From assembly GCF_002223055.1 (NCBI RefSeq), contig NZ_NKFL01000007.1, positions 682,001 to 746,000 on the forward strand: 64,000 bases of DNA. The letters run 5' to 3'. The stretch's first letter is position 1; each line of letters opens with the position of its first letter. Under the pieces are notes generated by a model. It ran no database searches and had not been told where the DNA came from. It saw nothing but the letters and a program-made list of their open reading frames with translations. Position numbers and translations under genes: made by a program. The stretch comes from Burkholderia sp. HI2500. Lineage in GTDB: Bacteria; Pseudomonadota; Gammaproteobacteria; Burkholderiales; Burkholderiaceae. This document shows, in pieces, positions 16,981 through 26,935 of this stretch.

Positions 16981-18393
16981 TCAGGCCTTCAACGCCCCGA
17001 ACACCTCGTCCAGCATCTTCTTCGCGTCGCCGAACAGCATCCGGTTGTTGTCCTTGTAGAACAGCGGATTGTCGACGCCCGCATAGCCGGACGCCATGCT
17101 GCGCTTCATCACGATCGAGGTCTTGGCCTTCCACACCTCGAGCACCGGCATGCCGGCGATCGGGCTGCCCGGATCTTCCTGCGCCGCCGGGTTCACGATG
17201 TCGTTCGCGCCGATCACCATCGACACGTCGGCTTCGGGGAAGTCGGCGTTGATCTCGTCCATCTCCATCACGATGTCGTAAGGCACCTTCGCCTCGGCGA
17301 GCAGCACGTTCATGTGCCCCGGCATGCGGCCGGCCACCGGATGGATCGCGAAACGCACGTCGACGCCCTTCTCGCGCAGCACCTTCGTGAGTTCATGCAC
17401 GGTGTGCTGGGCTTGCGCCACGGCCATCCCGTACCCGGGCACGATGATCACGCTCTTCGCATCGCGCAGCAGCTCGGCCGTCTCCAGCGCACTCACCGCC
17501 ACCACTTCGCCGGCCGGCTGCGCACTGCCGCCGGCCGCCGCGGGCGCACCGCTGCCGGTGCCGAAGCCGCCGGCAATCACGCTGATGAAGTTGCGGTTCA
17601 TCGCGCGGCACATGATGTACGACAGGATCGCACCCGACGAGCCCACCAGCGCGCCGATCACGATCAGCAGGTCGTTGCCGAGCATGAAGCCGGTGGCGGC
17701 CGCCGCCCAGCCCGAGTAGCTGTTGAGCATCGACACCACGACGGGCATGTCCGCGCCGCCGATCGCCATCACCATGTGCACGCCGAACAGCAGCGACACC
17801 ACCGTCATCACGATGAGCGGCGTCATGCCGTCCTGGACCGTCTCCGCATGCAGGAACGCACGGCCGAACACGACCACCACCACCAGCGCGGCCAGGTTGA
17901 GCCAGTGCCGGGCCGGCAGCAGCAGCGGCTTGCCGCCGATCTTGCCGGAGAGCTTGCCGAATGCGATCACCGAGCCGGCGAAGGTCACCGCACCGATCAG
18001 GATGCCGACGTAAATTTCCACTTCGTGGATCGCGTGCTCGGCACCCGTGAACTGCACCGACGTATCGATGTAGCTCGCGAAGCCCACCAGGCACGCCGCC
18101 AGGCCGACCAGGCTGTGCATCAGCGCCACCAGTTCGGGCATCTGCGTCATCTGCACCTTCTTCGCGGCGTAGAGCCCCACCGCGCCGCCGACGACCAGCG
18201 CAGCCACGATATACGGAACGCCCTCAACCGACACGCGCGGGCCGAGTACCGTGGCGAGCACGGCGATCAGCATGCCGATCATGCCGAGCAGGTTGCCGCG
18301 CCGTGCGGTCTCGGGATTGGCCAGCCCGCCGAGGCTGAGGATGAAGAGGATGGCCGCGCCGATATAGGAGACGGTAGTCAGATTGGAAGTCAT
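16981..18393 (-). CDS. pntB: NAD(P) transhydrogenase subunit beta
   Basis: The 470-residue beta subunit of the proton-translocating transhydrogenase, which makes NADPH from NADH using the proton gradient. Residues 1-260 hold eight to nine membrane helices (domain II). Residues 290-470 are the NADP-binding domain III, with [36 protein letters not shown], the [10 protein letters not shown] stretch and the closing [21 protein letters not shown]. Length and motifs match the family throughout. It starts 13 bp after pntA ends and is certainly in one operon with it. Confidence 0.96.
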   Translation of the reverse strand: MTSNLTTVSYIGAAILFILSLGGLANPETARRGNLLGMIGMLIAVLATVLGPRVSVEGVPYIVAALVVGGAVGLYAAKKVQMTQMPELVALMHSLVGLAACLVGFASYIDTSVQFTGAEHAIHEVEIYVGILIGAVTFAGSVIAFGKLSGKIGGKPLLLPARHWLNLAALVVVVVFGRAFLHAETVQDGMTPLIVMTVVSLLFGVHMVMAIGGADMPVVVSMLNSYSGWAAAATGFMLGNDLLIVIGALVGSSGAILSYIMCRAMNRNFISVIAGGFGTGSGAPAAAGGSAQPAGEVVAVSALETAELLRDAKSVIIVPGYGMAVAQAQHTVHELTKVLREKGVDVRFAIHPVAGRMPGHMNVLLAEAKVPYDIVMEMDEINADFPEADVSMVIGANDIVNPAAQEDPGSPIAGMPVLEVWKAKTSIVMKRSMASGYAGVDNPLFYKDNNRMLFGDAKKMLDEVFGALKA

Positions 18394-18406
18394 TGTTATC
18401 GTCTCC

Positions 18407-19999
18407 TTACTTGCGGAACATCGCCAGCATGCGACGCGTCACCGCGAAGCCGCCGAACATGTTGACGGCCGTGAGCGTCAGCGCGCCCACCGCCAGGCCC
18501 AGGATCAGCCCGGACGGACGGCCCCCCGCCGCCGCGTCGCCCAACGGCGGCGCGACCTGCACCAGCGCGCCGATCGCGATGATCGACGAGATCGCATTGG
18601 TGACGCTCATCAGCGGCGTATGCAGCGACGGCGTGACGTTCCAGATCACCATGTAGCCGACGAAGCAGGCCAGCACGAACACCGTGAAGTGCGCGAGGAA
18701 CGTGGCCGGCGCGAACTGGCCGACCAGCAGGAACAACAGTGCGCCGACCGCGAACGTGATGGCGAGCGACTTCGCCGACATCGGCGCGCCGCTGCCGTGG
18801 CCGTGGCCCTTGGACGCGGTTGCCGCGACCGGCGGCGTGGCGGGTTTCGGGGCGGCGGCCGGCTGCTGGATCGGCGGCGGCGGCCAGGTGACGTTGCCTT
18901 CCTTGACGACCGTGAGGCCACGGATCGCGTCGTCGTTGAAATCGACGTTGATCGTGCCGTCCTTGCCCTTGCACAGCTCCTCGACCACGCGCAGCAGGTT
19001 GGTCGCATACAGCGTCGACGACTGTCGTGCCAGGCGCGACGCGAGATCCGTGTAGCCGACGATGGTCACGCCATGACGCACCACGGCTTCGCCCGGCACC
19101 GTCAGTTCGCAGTTGCCGCCTTGCTCGCCGGCCATGTCGACGATCACGCTGCCCGGCTTCATCGACTGCACCATCTCGGCCGTGATGAGCTTCGGCGCCG
19201 GCTTGCCGGGGATCAGCGCGGTGGTGATGATGATGTCCGCCTCCTTGGCCTGCTGCGCGTACATCGCGCGCTGCGCCTGCTGGAAGCCTTCGCTCATCAC
19301 CTTCGCGTAGCCGCCGCCGCCCGAGCCTTCCTCCTCGTAGTCGACCTTGACGAACTCACCGCCGAGCGACTTGACCTGGTCGGCCACTTCCGCGCGCGTG
19401 TCGTTGGCGCGCACGATCGCGCCGAGGCCCGCGGCCGTGCCGATCGCCGCGAGGCCGGCGACGCCCGCGCCGGCGATGAACACCTTGGCCGGCGGCACCT
19501 TGCCCGCGGCCGTGATCTGCCCGTTGAAGTAGCGGCCGAACGCATGAGCCGCCTCGATGACGGCGCGGTAGCCGCTCACGCCGGCCATCGACGTGAGGGC
19601 ATCCATCTTCTGCGCGCGCGACAGCGTGCGCGGCAGCGAATCGATCGCCAGCACCGTGGCCCGCTTCGCGGCCAGCTGCTGCATCAGTTCAGGGTTCTGG
19701 GCCGGCCAGACGAAGCCGATCAGCGTGCCGCCCTCGCGCATCAGCGCGACTTCGTCGCTGCTCGGCGGGCGCACCTTGAGGACGATGTCGCTGCGGCCCC
19801 ATAGATCGGCGGCCGTCGGCACGACTTCGGCGCCGGCCGTGCGGTAGTCGTCATCGCTGAAGTTCGCGCCGGTGCCGGCACCGCTTTGCACGGCCACCGA
19901 GAACCCGAGCTTGATCAGCTTTTCGACCACGTCGGGAACGGTCGCTACGCGCCGCTCCTCGTGGGCCGTCTCCAGAGGGACCCCAATCAGTAATGTCAT
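18407..19999 (-). CDS. pntA: NAD(P) transhydrogenase subunit alpha (fused)
   Basis: A 530-residue alpha subunit that carries both the NAD(H)-binding domain I and the membrane part in one chain, as in Escherichia coli PntA; many alphaproteobacteria split these. Domain I is residues 1-385 ([19 protein letters not shown], nucleotide loop [17 protein letters not shown], SPxxx-type [14 protein letters not shown]). A Pro/Ala/His-rich linker (about 390-425) leads to four membrane helices. The ATG at 19999 has CAGGAT upstream. It acts with PntB at the inner membrane to couple hydride transfer to proton entry. Confidence 0.96.
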   Translation of the reverse strand: MTLLIGVPLETAHEERRVATVPDVVEKLIKLGFSVAVQSGAGTGANFSDDDYRTAGAEVVPTAADLWGRSDIVLKVRPPSSDEVALMREGGTLIGFVWPAQNPELMQQLAAKRATVLAIDSLPRTLSRAQKMDALTSMAGVSGYRAVIEAAHAFGRYFNGQITAAGKVPPAKVFIAGAGVAGLAAIGTAAGLGAIVRANDTRAEVADQVKSLGGEFVKVDYEEEGSGGGGYAKVMSEGFQQAQRAMYAQQAKEADIIITTALIPGKPAPKLITAEMVQSMKPGSVIVDMAGEQGGNCELTVPGEAVVRHGVTIVGYTDLASRLARQSSTLYATNLLRVVEELCKGKDGTINVDFNDDAIRGLTVVKEGNVTWPPPPIQQPAAAPKPATPPVAATASKGHGHGSGAPMSAKSLAITFAVGALLFLLVGQFAPATFLAHFTVFVLACFVGYMVIWNVTPSLHTPLMSVTNAISSIIAIGALVQVAPPLGDAAAGGRPSGLILGLAVGALTLTAVNMFGGFAVTRRMLAMFRK

Positions 20000-20564
20000 A
20001 TCCTGAACTGTCAGTAGTGGCCGTCGCGAGGAATTACGGCCTGCGTTTCACGTCACCCAACTCAATCCGTGTACGACTTTGCTCCGCGCGCAGCTTGGCA
20101 CTCCCGCGCAGATTTCACAAACGATCGATCCTCTAATCGATGGTCTTGTCAGGGCAAACCGGTTCATGCTCTTGCCGGATTATGCTGACGAATATCCGGC
20201 GCAGGTTCCGATCGGATAAAACCCGTCAAGCATATCCCGTGCCAGAGTCTTTCCAAAATTTATCTTTTGAATCGGCGCGCATTCAATCCATGAATCCCCT
20301 GTCTGGACACGACGGGGCTGGCACCCTCGCGCTCACCGGCCAGAACCGCGCGGCACGGGCCGCCGGCACGTGAATCCGTTTGAAACGTGAATAATCGGCG
20401 ATCGGCACACGAGCACCGGAATCGGTTTCATCGAGAATGCCCTTGCCTACCGGAACAATGCCATTTGTCGCGCGCCAACGACATAATCCGTGTGGCCGAC
20501 GCGCTTCAGTGCCGGCGAGTTTAATGGAGAATGCTGACTGACTGTTGCCCCCATCCGGTGACGA
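20000..20564. other. Upstream region of pntA, no gene seen
   Basis: A 565-bp gap between pntA and the CPT-like gene, somewhat richer in A/T than the flanks (20090-20290). It should contain the pntAB promoter. Short open frames here lack ribosome sites and coding-like composition. ATCGAT occurs twice near 20126-20140 around a short spacer. Confidence 0.4.
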
Positions 20565-21077
20565 TCATTCACGCAGCGCATCGACGTGGGCACGAATGCG
20601 GCGCGCGCCTTCCTCGGGCGTGCAGGTCGAGGTATCGATGCGCAGCGCATACGGCCGCGAGTAAGCGGGATGCCCGAACTGCGATCGCGCCATGCCTTCG
20701 CCTCGATCCGGTCTCGCGCGTTCGCGCTGTTCGAGGATGTCCAGCGGGCACGTCACACCGATGACGAAGGTCTGACGCGGCGACAGCGCAGCAATGCATG
20801 CGTCGAGCGCGCACTGATCCCGAAGCACGAGGTCCAGCACGATCTCGAAATGGCTGGCCGCAATCCGCGCGAGCGTCGACTGCAGGTTGAGGTGGTGAAG
20901 CCTCAGCGCCTGATTCAGTTCTTCTTCCGATCGCATGTCACGCCGGCGCGACATTTCGACGAACGCGTCGAGCGATACGTGAAACATCGGCACGTCCGAA
21001 CACTGTTGGAGCGCGCGTGCCAGACTGCTCTTCCCTGCACTGGTCGGGCCGTGCAATACGACAGCGACGGGTTTCAT
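20565..21077 (-). CDS. Chloramphenicol phosphotransferase-like P-loop kinase
   Basis: A 170-residue P-loop protein from the ATG at 21077 (MKPVAVVLHGPTSAGKSSLA). The Walker A is GPTSAGKSS near residue 10. A FHVSLDAFVEM stretch and a lid-like segment (TCPLDILEQRERARPDRGEGMARSQ) follow, as in CPT-family kinases. The best-known member phosphorylates chloramphenicol, but most relatives have no known resistance role, so antibiotic inactivation is only a possibility. The gene lies 45 bp downstream of the Amj-like gene and may be in one operon with it. Confidence 0.72.
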   Translation of the reverse strand: MKPVAVVLHGPTSAGKSSLARALQQCSDVPMFHVSLDAFVEMSRRRDMRSEEELNQALRLHHLNLQSTLARIAASHFEIVLDLVLRDQCALDACIAALSPRQTFVIGVTCPLDILEQRERARPDRGEGMARSQFGHPAYSRPYALRIDTSTCTPEEGARRIRAHVDALRE

Positions 21078-21121
21078 GGCGATGGTCCGCGGGAGAGATT
21101 GCCGGTTGTCCGGGTGCAACG

Positions 21122-21925
21122 CTAGATCAGCTCGGCGACGCGCACGATGACGAGCGCGGCCGGCACGAGCACCGCTTGCGCACACAACGTGCCGAGCACG
21201 CGCGCGCCCGCGAGTGTCGTGATGGCCCGCCGAAAGCTGTTCTCCGAGATCCGCCCTTCGATGACGTCGTCGGTCATGACCGAAACCTGCGGGTCGATGA
21301 CGACCGCCAGCACGACGGTCGCGAAACCGTTGATGACGGACGACAGGTTCGCGCACGTCACTCTCAGGTCGGGCTTCAGGTAGCCCGCATAGAGCGACGC
21401 GAACACGCCGACCGTCCAGATCGCCATCGCGGCGACGTTCAGCGCAATGACGCCCCATGACACACCGGTGTTCGCGGTCAGTTGCGTGACGTTCTGGCTG
21501 GAAGGCAGTCGTGCGCCGACGCGCAGATAGTTGATCCCGGCGCGACTGCACGCATCCAGCAGCAAGCGGGGAATCGAGCGGTTCACCTGGAAGTGTTCGA
21601 CGGCGCGACTGAAATAACGCTGGAACGTCGGGATCAGGAACGACCCGACGACGGTCGCCACGGTGGCGGACAGCAGGAACCACCGGAAGTCGGCCAGCAA
21701 CCCGCTCCCCATCCGGTGCGCGATATCCATTTCAACGCGTTTCGCGATGAACGGCCCCTGAAAGGAATTGGCCGTTCGCGACACGAGCGCGATGATCCCG
21801 AACAACGAAAACGACAACGCGATGCGTCGCGTGCGCACGCCGGCGATCCGCACGGCATAAGCCAGCGTCGCGATCACATGGATGACGAAGGTAAGCCCGC
21901 AGATGATCCAAAGCTGACTGTCCAT
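21122..21925 (-). CDS. Amj-like (DUF2837) membrane protein, putative lipid II flippase
   Basis: A 267-residue membrane protein with six to seven hydrophobic segments. Conserved-looking stretches are AYAVRIAGVRTRRIALSFSLF near the N terminus, LVSRTANSFQGPFI, and the late NGFATVVLAVVIDPQVSVMTDD. These match what I remember of the Amj family, first described in Bacillus subtilis as an alternative lipid II flippase. The identification rests on recalled motifs and topology. In a Gram-negative host MurJ would normally do this job, so the protein could be a backup or act on another lipid-linked substrate. Confidence 0.6.
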   Translation of the reverse strand: MDSQLWIICGLTFVIHVIATLAYAVRIAGVRTRRIALSFSLFGIIALVSRTANSFQGPFIAKRVEMDIAHRMGSGLLADFRWFLLSATVATVVGSFLIPTFQRYFSRAVEHFQVNRSIPRLLLDACSRAGINYLRVGARLPSSQNVTQLTANTGVSWGVIALNVAAMAIWTVGVFASLYAGYLKPDLRVTCANLSSVINGFATVVLAVVIDPQVSVMTDDVIEGRISENSFRRAITTLAGARVLGTLCAQAVLVPAALVIVRVAELI

Positions 21926-22024
21926 GCTGGTGCCGCGTGCGTGACGGGATCACGAGTGTACCCGAGCACGGCGCATCAGCCTGGCGACGACGCCGTCGCA
22001 AGCGTAACGGTTGGACGATGTGCG

Positions 22025-22930
22025 TCAGCCGCTGCCGCCCGGCGCCAATCCCCGCGCTTCGTCCAGCATCCATGTCGCGAAAGCTCGCAACGGCCCGTCG
22101 GCCAGCTCGATCGGTTCGGGCAGGACGAGGCAGAAGTTTTTCGTGATCGTCTTGCCCTCCGGCCAAGGCGCAACCAGCCGCCCCTGCTCGAGCTCCGCGT
22201 CGATGTACAGGCGCGGCACCAGCGCGACACCCAGGCCGGCCAGCGCCGCTTCGATCAGCATCGAATGGAGGTCGTAGCGCGCGCCCACCGCCGAATTGGT
22301 CAGCACGATGCCGGCCGCCTGCGCATAGGCTTGCCACGCGTCGGGATTCTGTCGCCGATGAAGACGCGGCAGTGCGTCCAGCGACGGCTTCGCCCCGGCG
22401 CCGGCGAGCAGCGCCGGACTGCAGACGGGCACCAGCACTTCCTCCAGCAGCGGATGCAGATGCATCCCCGCCCATGCCGGATGCTCGAAATGAATCGCCA
22501 CGTCGAAACCGCTCCCGGCCAGCAGGAACGGCTCCATCCGCTCGGCGATATGCACTGTGATGTTCGGATGCCGCGCCTGAAAATGTTTCAGCCGCGGGAT
22601 CAGCCAGCGCGTCGCGAAGGTTGGGATGGCGGCGATATCGAGGCTCGCGCCTTCGATCGGCTGCCCCATCAGGTACAGGCTGTCCCGTTCGAGCCGATCC
22701 AGAATCTCGCGAACCTGCACCGCGTATCGCGCACCGTTCGGCGCCAGCCGCACCCGATTGCCGATCCGCTCGAACAGCGTGACGCCCAGGAACGCCTCCA
22801 GCCGGCCGATCTGGCGACTGACGGCACCCTCGGTCCGCGCCAGCTCTTCGGCGGCTCGGGCAAAGCTGCCGTGTCGGGCCGCGGCTTCAAACGCCTGGAG
22901 CGCGGAATTGCTTGGGATCTTGCGGGACAT
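22025..22930 (-). CDS. LysR-family regulator (GcvA-like)
   Basis: About 301 residues from the ATG at 22930 (MSRKIPSNSALQAFEAAARH); the frame extends to 22981 but that start is less typical. An N-terminal helix-turn-helix (FARAAEELARTEGAVSRQIG) is followed by an effector domain of the GcvA/AmpR subgroup (FATRWLIPRLKHFQARHPNI, VAIHFEHPAW). It is divergent from the operon starting at 23097, with 166 bp between, and is the likely regulator of that operon. Confidence 0.88.
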   Translation of the reverse strand: MSRKIPSNSALQAFEAAARHGSFARAAEELARTEGAVSRQIGRLEAFLGVTLFERIGNRVRLAPNGARYAVQVREILDRLERDSLYLMGQPIEGASLDIAAIPTFATRWLIPRLKHFQARHPNITVHIAERMEPFLLAGSGFDVAIHFEHPAWAGMHLHPLLEEVLVPVCSPALLAGAGAKPSLDALPRLHRRQNPDAWQAYAQAAGIVLTNSAVGARYDLHSMLIEAALAGLGVALVPRLYIDAELEQGRLVAPWPEGKTITKNFCLVLPEPIELADGPLRAFATWMLDEARGLAPGGSG

Positions 22931-23096
22931 GGACGTCTCGTTGGTCGAAGTGTGTTCGCCATCAGCTTGAGCAAATGTCACTGAAGGCTGACTTTATTTC
23001 GTTTTATGGCGCGGAATCACGAGCTTAGCATTACGTTACCGCACTGAACATCACACGTTCCCAGATGGACGTGCATCCTGCCCAAAGGACAATCCC

Positions 23097-23639
23097 ATGA
23101 TCTACACCGTGGAATGCAGCTTCGCCGACCTCGACAGCGAAGCCGAATGGAACGACTTCTACAGCCTTGAAAAGCTGCCCGCGCTGATCTCGGTCACGGG
23201 GTTTCACACGTCGCAGCGGTTCAAGGCGATCACCGGCGGTTGCCCGGTTTATCTGGCGATCCACACGATCGACGGCCTCGATGTCCTGACCGGCGACGAG
23301 TATCGCCGCAAAGGCGGCGGCAATTTCGCGAAGTGGCAACGACACATCACCGACTGGCGCCGGAATCTCTACAGCGATATCGGCTTCGCGCCGGCGGTAA
23401 AGGACGGTGAACATCTCGCAGTAAGCGCCGGCGGCCCTGATTCGCTGATTCAATTGGGCCTCCAACCGCTGGCCATGCAGGCCGTTGCGCTGGAGCAGTG
23501 TCCGGCACGCCGTTGGCTCGCCGTCGTGCCACGGAACAGCGCGCAGCTTGTCGAGGCGCTCCCGGAAGGCATTCACCTTTACGCGCCGATGACGGAGCAG
23601 TTGACAAGCACACGCGCCCTTTCGATTGCACAGGAGTAG
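23097..23639 (+). CDS. Hypothetical protein, first gene of accessory operon
   Basis: A 180-residue soluble protein beginning MIYTVECSFADLDSEAEWN. AAAGGAC lies about 6 nt upstream of the ATG. The first 90 residues (WNDFYSLEKLPALISVTGFH, YLAIHTIDGLDVL) look like a dimeric alpha-beta barrel of the EthD/ABM type. The second half repeats a similar pattern weakly. I do not recognise a specific function. It is followed after 6 bp by a tautomerase and then a metallo-beta-lactamase-fold gene, which suggests a role in breaking down or detoxifying a small organic molecule. Confidence 0.72.
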   Translation: MIYTVECSFADLDSEAEWNDFYSLEKLPALISVTGFHTSQRFKAITGGCPVYLAIHTIDGLDVLTGDEYRRKGGGNFAKWQRHITDWRRNLYSDIGFAPAVKDGEHLAVSAGGPDSLIQLGLQPLAMQAVALEQCPARRWLAVVPRNSAQLVEALPEGIHLYAPMTEQLTSTRALSIAQE

Positions 23640-23645
23640 ACCGCG

Positions 23646-23972
23646 ATGCCGAACGTCACTTTCTCGATCGATGCGACGCGGATGCCGGCTGATGAACGCC
23701 TTGCCGAGCTGTCGCGCGATTGCGTCGAACTCTGCACGCAGGTGCTTGAGGCTGAACTCAAGAACGTCCATGTCATTTTCCTGGCGGTTCGGCACGGGCA
23801 TGGACATCCCGTCTTCGCCGACATCCGGTATCGCGTCGGCACGCCCCGCACGCCGGAGGTCATGAACCGGTTCATGGACGCGCTGGATCAGGCGATCGTT
23901 CGCCGCACCGGCCTCACCGCGCGCATTCGGTGCTTTGGTTATACCGCGTCGAGCATTCACGCCCGCAACTAG
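23646..23972 (+). CDS. Tautomerase-superfamily protein
   Basis: A 108-residue protein that starts Met-Pro (MPNVTFSIDATRMPADE). Removal of Met would expose the N-terminal Pro that acts as the catalytic base in 4-oxalocrotonate tautomerase and relatives. The length fits the larger MSAD/CHMI-type members rather than the 62-residue ones. It lies in a tight operon, 6 bp after the hypothetical gene and 18 bp before the MBL-fold gene. The substrate is unknown. Confidence 0.72.
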   Translation: MPNVTFSIDATRMPADERLAELSRDCVELCTQVLEAELKNVHVIFLAVRHGHGHPVFADIRYRVGTPRTPEVMNRFMDALDQAIVRRTGLTARIRCFGYTASSIHARN

Positions 23973-23990
23973 CCGATTCGGAGCAACACG

Positions 23991-24836
23991 ATGTCCACCC
24001 TTACCTTTCCTGTTCAGCAAGTCGGGGATTTCATGATCACCGCCATCAGCGATGGATATCTCACTGCCAGTCTCGACTTCCTGTCGAATATCGCTTCGGA
24101 TGACGCATCAAAAATGCAGCGTGATGCCGGACAGAAAGAGCCGACGGCCGTCCATATCAATTGCTATGTCGTACGCGGAGCGGGCCGCACCGTTCTCATC
24201 GACGGTGGGGCTGGCGGGTTCAAGCAATGGGGTGGCCAGCTCAAAACGAACCTGATACTTGCCGGCATAGAACCCGCCGCGATCGACACCATCCTGCTTA
24301 CCCATGCGCATCCCGATCACGTCGGTGGGCTGGTGAACGGCGCAGGACAGGCCGCGTTTCCACATGCGGAACTGGTCGTGCATCAGCGAGAGGTCAGGTT
24401 CTGGCAGGACGACGGAAATCTCAGTCGCGCCAGTGAGCGGGCTCGCGGCAACTTTGCGAAGGCGCGTCAGGTGTTCGATGCCTATGACGACCGGCTTCGC
24501 CTGTTCGAAGACGGACACGTGCTCCCCGGCATCAGCGCGCTGCCGTTGCCGGGACACACCGATGGACACACCGGATATGTTCTCGAATCCCGCGATCAAG
24601 GCCTGCTTGTGTGGGGGGATGTGGTGCATTTCCCGCATATCCAGATTCAGCGGCCGGACGTCTCGATTGCGTTCGATCACGATGCGTCGCTGGCAGCTGC
24701 TACACGGTCACGCATTCTCGATCAGGTCAGCGCGGACGGCCTTCTGATCGCCGGCATGCATCTGGGGGAACTCGGGTTCGCACGTATCAAGCGGACGAGC
24801 GACGGGTATGGGTTGCTTTACGAGAACGAAGGCTGA
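23991..24836 (+). CDS. MBL-fold metallo-hydrolase
   Basis: A 281-residue cytoplasmic metallo-beta-lactamase-fold protein. The zinc motif is complete: HAHPDHVGG near residue 104, a second His in LPLPGHTDGHTGY near 187, and WGDVVHFPHIQIQ near 206. These residues are compatible with lactonase or thioester hydrolase activity (quorum-lactonase-like and others). It is third in the operon starting at 23097. No signal peptide is visible, so it is not a secreted beta-lactamase. Confidence 0.85.
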   Translation: MSTLTFPVQQVGDFMITAISDGYLTASLDFLSNIASDDASKMQRDAGQKEPTAVHINCYVVRGAGRTVLIDGGAGGFKQWGGQLKTNLILAGIEPAAIDTILLTHAHPDHVGGLVNGAGQAAFPHAELVVHQREVRFWQDDGNLSRASERARGNFAKARQVFDAYDDRLRLFEDGHVLPGISALPLPGHTDGHTGYVLESRDQGLLVWGDVVHFPHIQIQRPDVSIAFDHDASLAAATRSRILDQVSADGLLIAGMHLGELGFARIKRTSDGYGLLYENEG

Positions 24837-25052
24837 AGCCACACGTGTACCGATGTGCGATGCCGCCACCTCACGCCGACATGCTTGAGTCACTCGTTTG
24901 ATCCAGGTGTCGTTTTTTGAGGGTTATACGACCTTTGCGCCATCCGCTTCGCGTTCCATACTGCACGTGGAAGATCGAGCAGCGAAAAGCACAAACGCCA
25001 TCGCGTCTTGCGCTTTCGGCCCGATCAATCACGACGTAGAAAGGAGCAGAAG

Positions 25053-25799
25053 ATGAGGCTTAAAGACAAGTCGGCGTTAATCACCGGTGGGACCAGTGGC
25101 ATCGGTCTTGCCACCGCGAAGCGGTTCATTGCGGAAGGCGCCCGCGTCGCGGTGACGGGTCGCGACGAGGCGGTGATCGAGCGCGTGAGGGCCGAACTCG
25201 GCGAGCATGCGCTCGTTCTCAAGGGCGACGTCCGTTCGATCAACGACATGCGGGCGATTGCCGCCGAAGTCGGCGAACAGTTCGGCGGCCTGGATATCGT
25301 ATTCGCGAACGCCGGCTGGGCGTTCCCGTCGGCAGTCGACGATATCGACGATGCGCTTTACGACGAGATCATGGACATCAACGTCAAAGGCGTGGTGTTC
25401 ACGCTTCAAGCGGTGCTGCCGCAATTGCGAGCGGGCTCGTCCGTCATTCTCAACACCTCGTTCGTCGCGCAGACCGGCAAGCATGGCATCTCGTTGACGG
25501 CAGCCGCGAAGGCCGCCGTGCGATCGCTTGCCCGCAGTTGGTCCTACGAGTTTCTCGACCGGAAAATCCGCTTCAACGCGATCGCGCCCGGCGCGATCGA
25601 CACGCCGCTGCTGACCAAGTGGGGCATGCCGGACGAATGGGTTCGCGACCGCAAGGCCGAGTTCGCCGACACCATTCCGGTGGGTCGCATGGGTACGGCC
25701 GAGGACATCGCCAACGCCGCGCTCTATCTCGCCAGCGACGAATCCGCGTACGTCGTCGGCACCGAACTGGTCGTCGACGGCGGCGCCTCGCAGCTTTGA
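25053..25799 (+). CDS. Short-chain dehydrogenase-like protein lacking catalytic Tyr
   Basis: A 248-residue SDR-fold protein from the ATG at 25053, which has AAGGAG upstream. The nucleotide loop TGGTSGIGLATAKR and the NAGWAF motif are intact, and the catalytic-region Ser is present (ILNTSFVAQ). The expected YxxxK motif reads TAAAK (HGISLTAAAKAAVRSL), so the general-acid Tyr is Thr while the Lys is kept. The C-terminal NAIAPGAIDTPLL and VVGTELVVDGG are typical. It may bind NAD(P) but should be a poor oxidoreductase. It lies 216 bp after the MBL gene. Confidence 0.85.
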   Translation: MRLKDKSALITGGTSGIGLATAKRFIAEGARVAVTGRDEAVIERVRAELGEHALVLKGDVRSINDMRAIAAEVGEQFGGLDIVFANAGWAFPSAVDDIDDALYDEIMDINVKGVVFTLQAVLPQLRAGSSVILNTSFVAQTGKHGISLTAAAKAAVRSLARSWSYEFLDRKIRFNAIAPGAIDTPLLTKWGMPDEWVRDRKAEFADTIPVGRMGTAEDIANAALYLASDESAYVVGTELVVDGGASQL

Positions 25800-25956
25800 G
25801 CGCGCGGCGCACGCACGGTTCCGGAGCCCGGCATGTCATCGCGGCTCATCCACCTATCCGACCTCACGTTCGCCACGCTTTGAGTCACGGCGGCTATTTC
25901 ATCCGGCCCAGCCTCGTAACGCTCGCAGCAGGGCCGACCCGCAAGGAGAATTGATC

Positions 25957-26811
25957 TTGACCGACAGTAGCGAAAACAATGCTTCCGGACCGCCGCTCAC
26001 CCAAGCCGGTCGTTCGCGCCGGGATGTGCTCAAGTTCGGCAGCATCGCGACGCTCGGCGCCGTCCTCGGTGGCGGCGCCCTGCTTGGGCACGCCGCCCCT
26101 GCGCTTGCCCAGACCGGCAGCGACGGCGCACTTGCCCCGAGCGACCCGCTCGATATCCTGATCGTCAATTACGACGGCGGCACGCTGCTCGACTTCGCCG
26201 GACCCAGCGAAGTCTTCCATCGGCTACCGAATACGAACGTTCGCTACGCGAGCCTCGATGGCGGCAACGTGACGCTCGAATTCGGCGTCGTGTACGGCAA
26301 GACCGAGCGGCTGGCCGATATCGACAAGACGGACGTGCTGCTGGTCCCCGGCGGGTCCGACCTGTCGGCGCCGATGCGCCCCGCCTATCAAGCGCAGATC
26401 CGGCGCCTGGCAGAAAGTGCCCAGCATGTGACGTCCGTCTGCAACGGATCGCTCGTGCTAGCCGCAACGGGAATTCTCAACGGCAAGCGAAGCGCCTGCC
26501 ATTGGGCCTTCGTCAACAAGCTGGCCGAATACGGCGCCATTCCCGTGCCCGATCGCTTCGTCGAAGACGACAACGGCCGGTTCATGAGCGGCGGCGGCGT
26601 GACGGCGGGCATCGACTTCGCCCTTCGCGTGGCGGCGAAGCTGCGCGGTCGACAGGCCGCCGAACTCACTCAGCTCGTGATCGAATATGATCCCGCGCCG
26701 CCGTTCCACTCCGGCCATCCGAGAGATGCACGGCCGGAAGTCATCGCGATGGTCGACAAGAAACTGCCCGGTGCATCCAGGGGGCTCGCACGCGTCCCGG
26801 GCGTTCGTTGA
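25957..26811 (+). CDS. Tat-exported DJ-1/PfpI-family protein
   Basis: About 284 residues from the TTG at 25957, chosen because AAGGAG lies 8 nt upstream; the TTG at 25951 is too close to it. The N terminus carries a twin-arginine signal (SRRDVLKFG, a hydrophobic stretch, then HAAPALAQ as cleavage region). The mature part is a DJ-1/PfpI domain (ILIVNYDGGTLLDFAGPSEVF, VLLVPGG, then the nucleophile Cys in SVCNGSLVLAATG). Cytoplasmic relatives are isonitrile hydratases, glyoxalases or the sensor part of GlxA regulators. A periplasmic version is unusual. It follows the SDR gene on the same strand. Confidence 0.82.
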   Translation: MTDSSENNASGPPLTQAGRSRRDVLKFGSIATLGAVLGGGALLGHAAPALAQTGSDGALAPSDPLDILIVNYDGGTLLDFAGPSEVFHRLPNTNVRYASLDGGNVTLEFGVVYGKTERLADIDKTDVLLVPGGSDLSAPMRPAYQAQIRRLAESAQHVTSVCNGSLVLAATGILNGKRSACHWAFVNKLAEYGAIPVPDRFVEDDNGRFMSGGGVTAGIDFALRVAAKLRGRQAAELTQLVIEYDPAPPFHSGHPRDARPEVIAMVDKKLPGASRGLARVPGVR

Positions 26812-26935
26812 ATCGCTTGCAGGCAATGTGAGCCAACCCATCGACAGACTGCGATGAACACCGCGACCGACATTGCCTGCTTCATCCTCCACCTTCGCAG
26901 TCCTTTCCATTCAAACCATGCACGAAAATCACTCG

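Noticed and set aside
20565..21077. Calling the CPT-like kinase a chloramphenicol resistance gene
   Set aside because: Only the fold and P-loop are visible; most family members have no shown resistance role.
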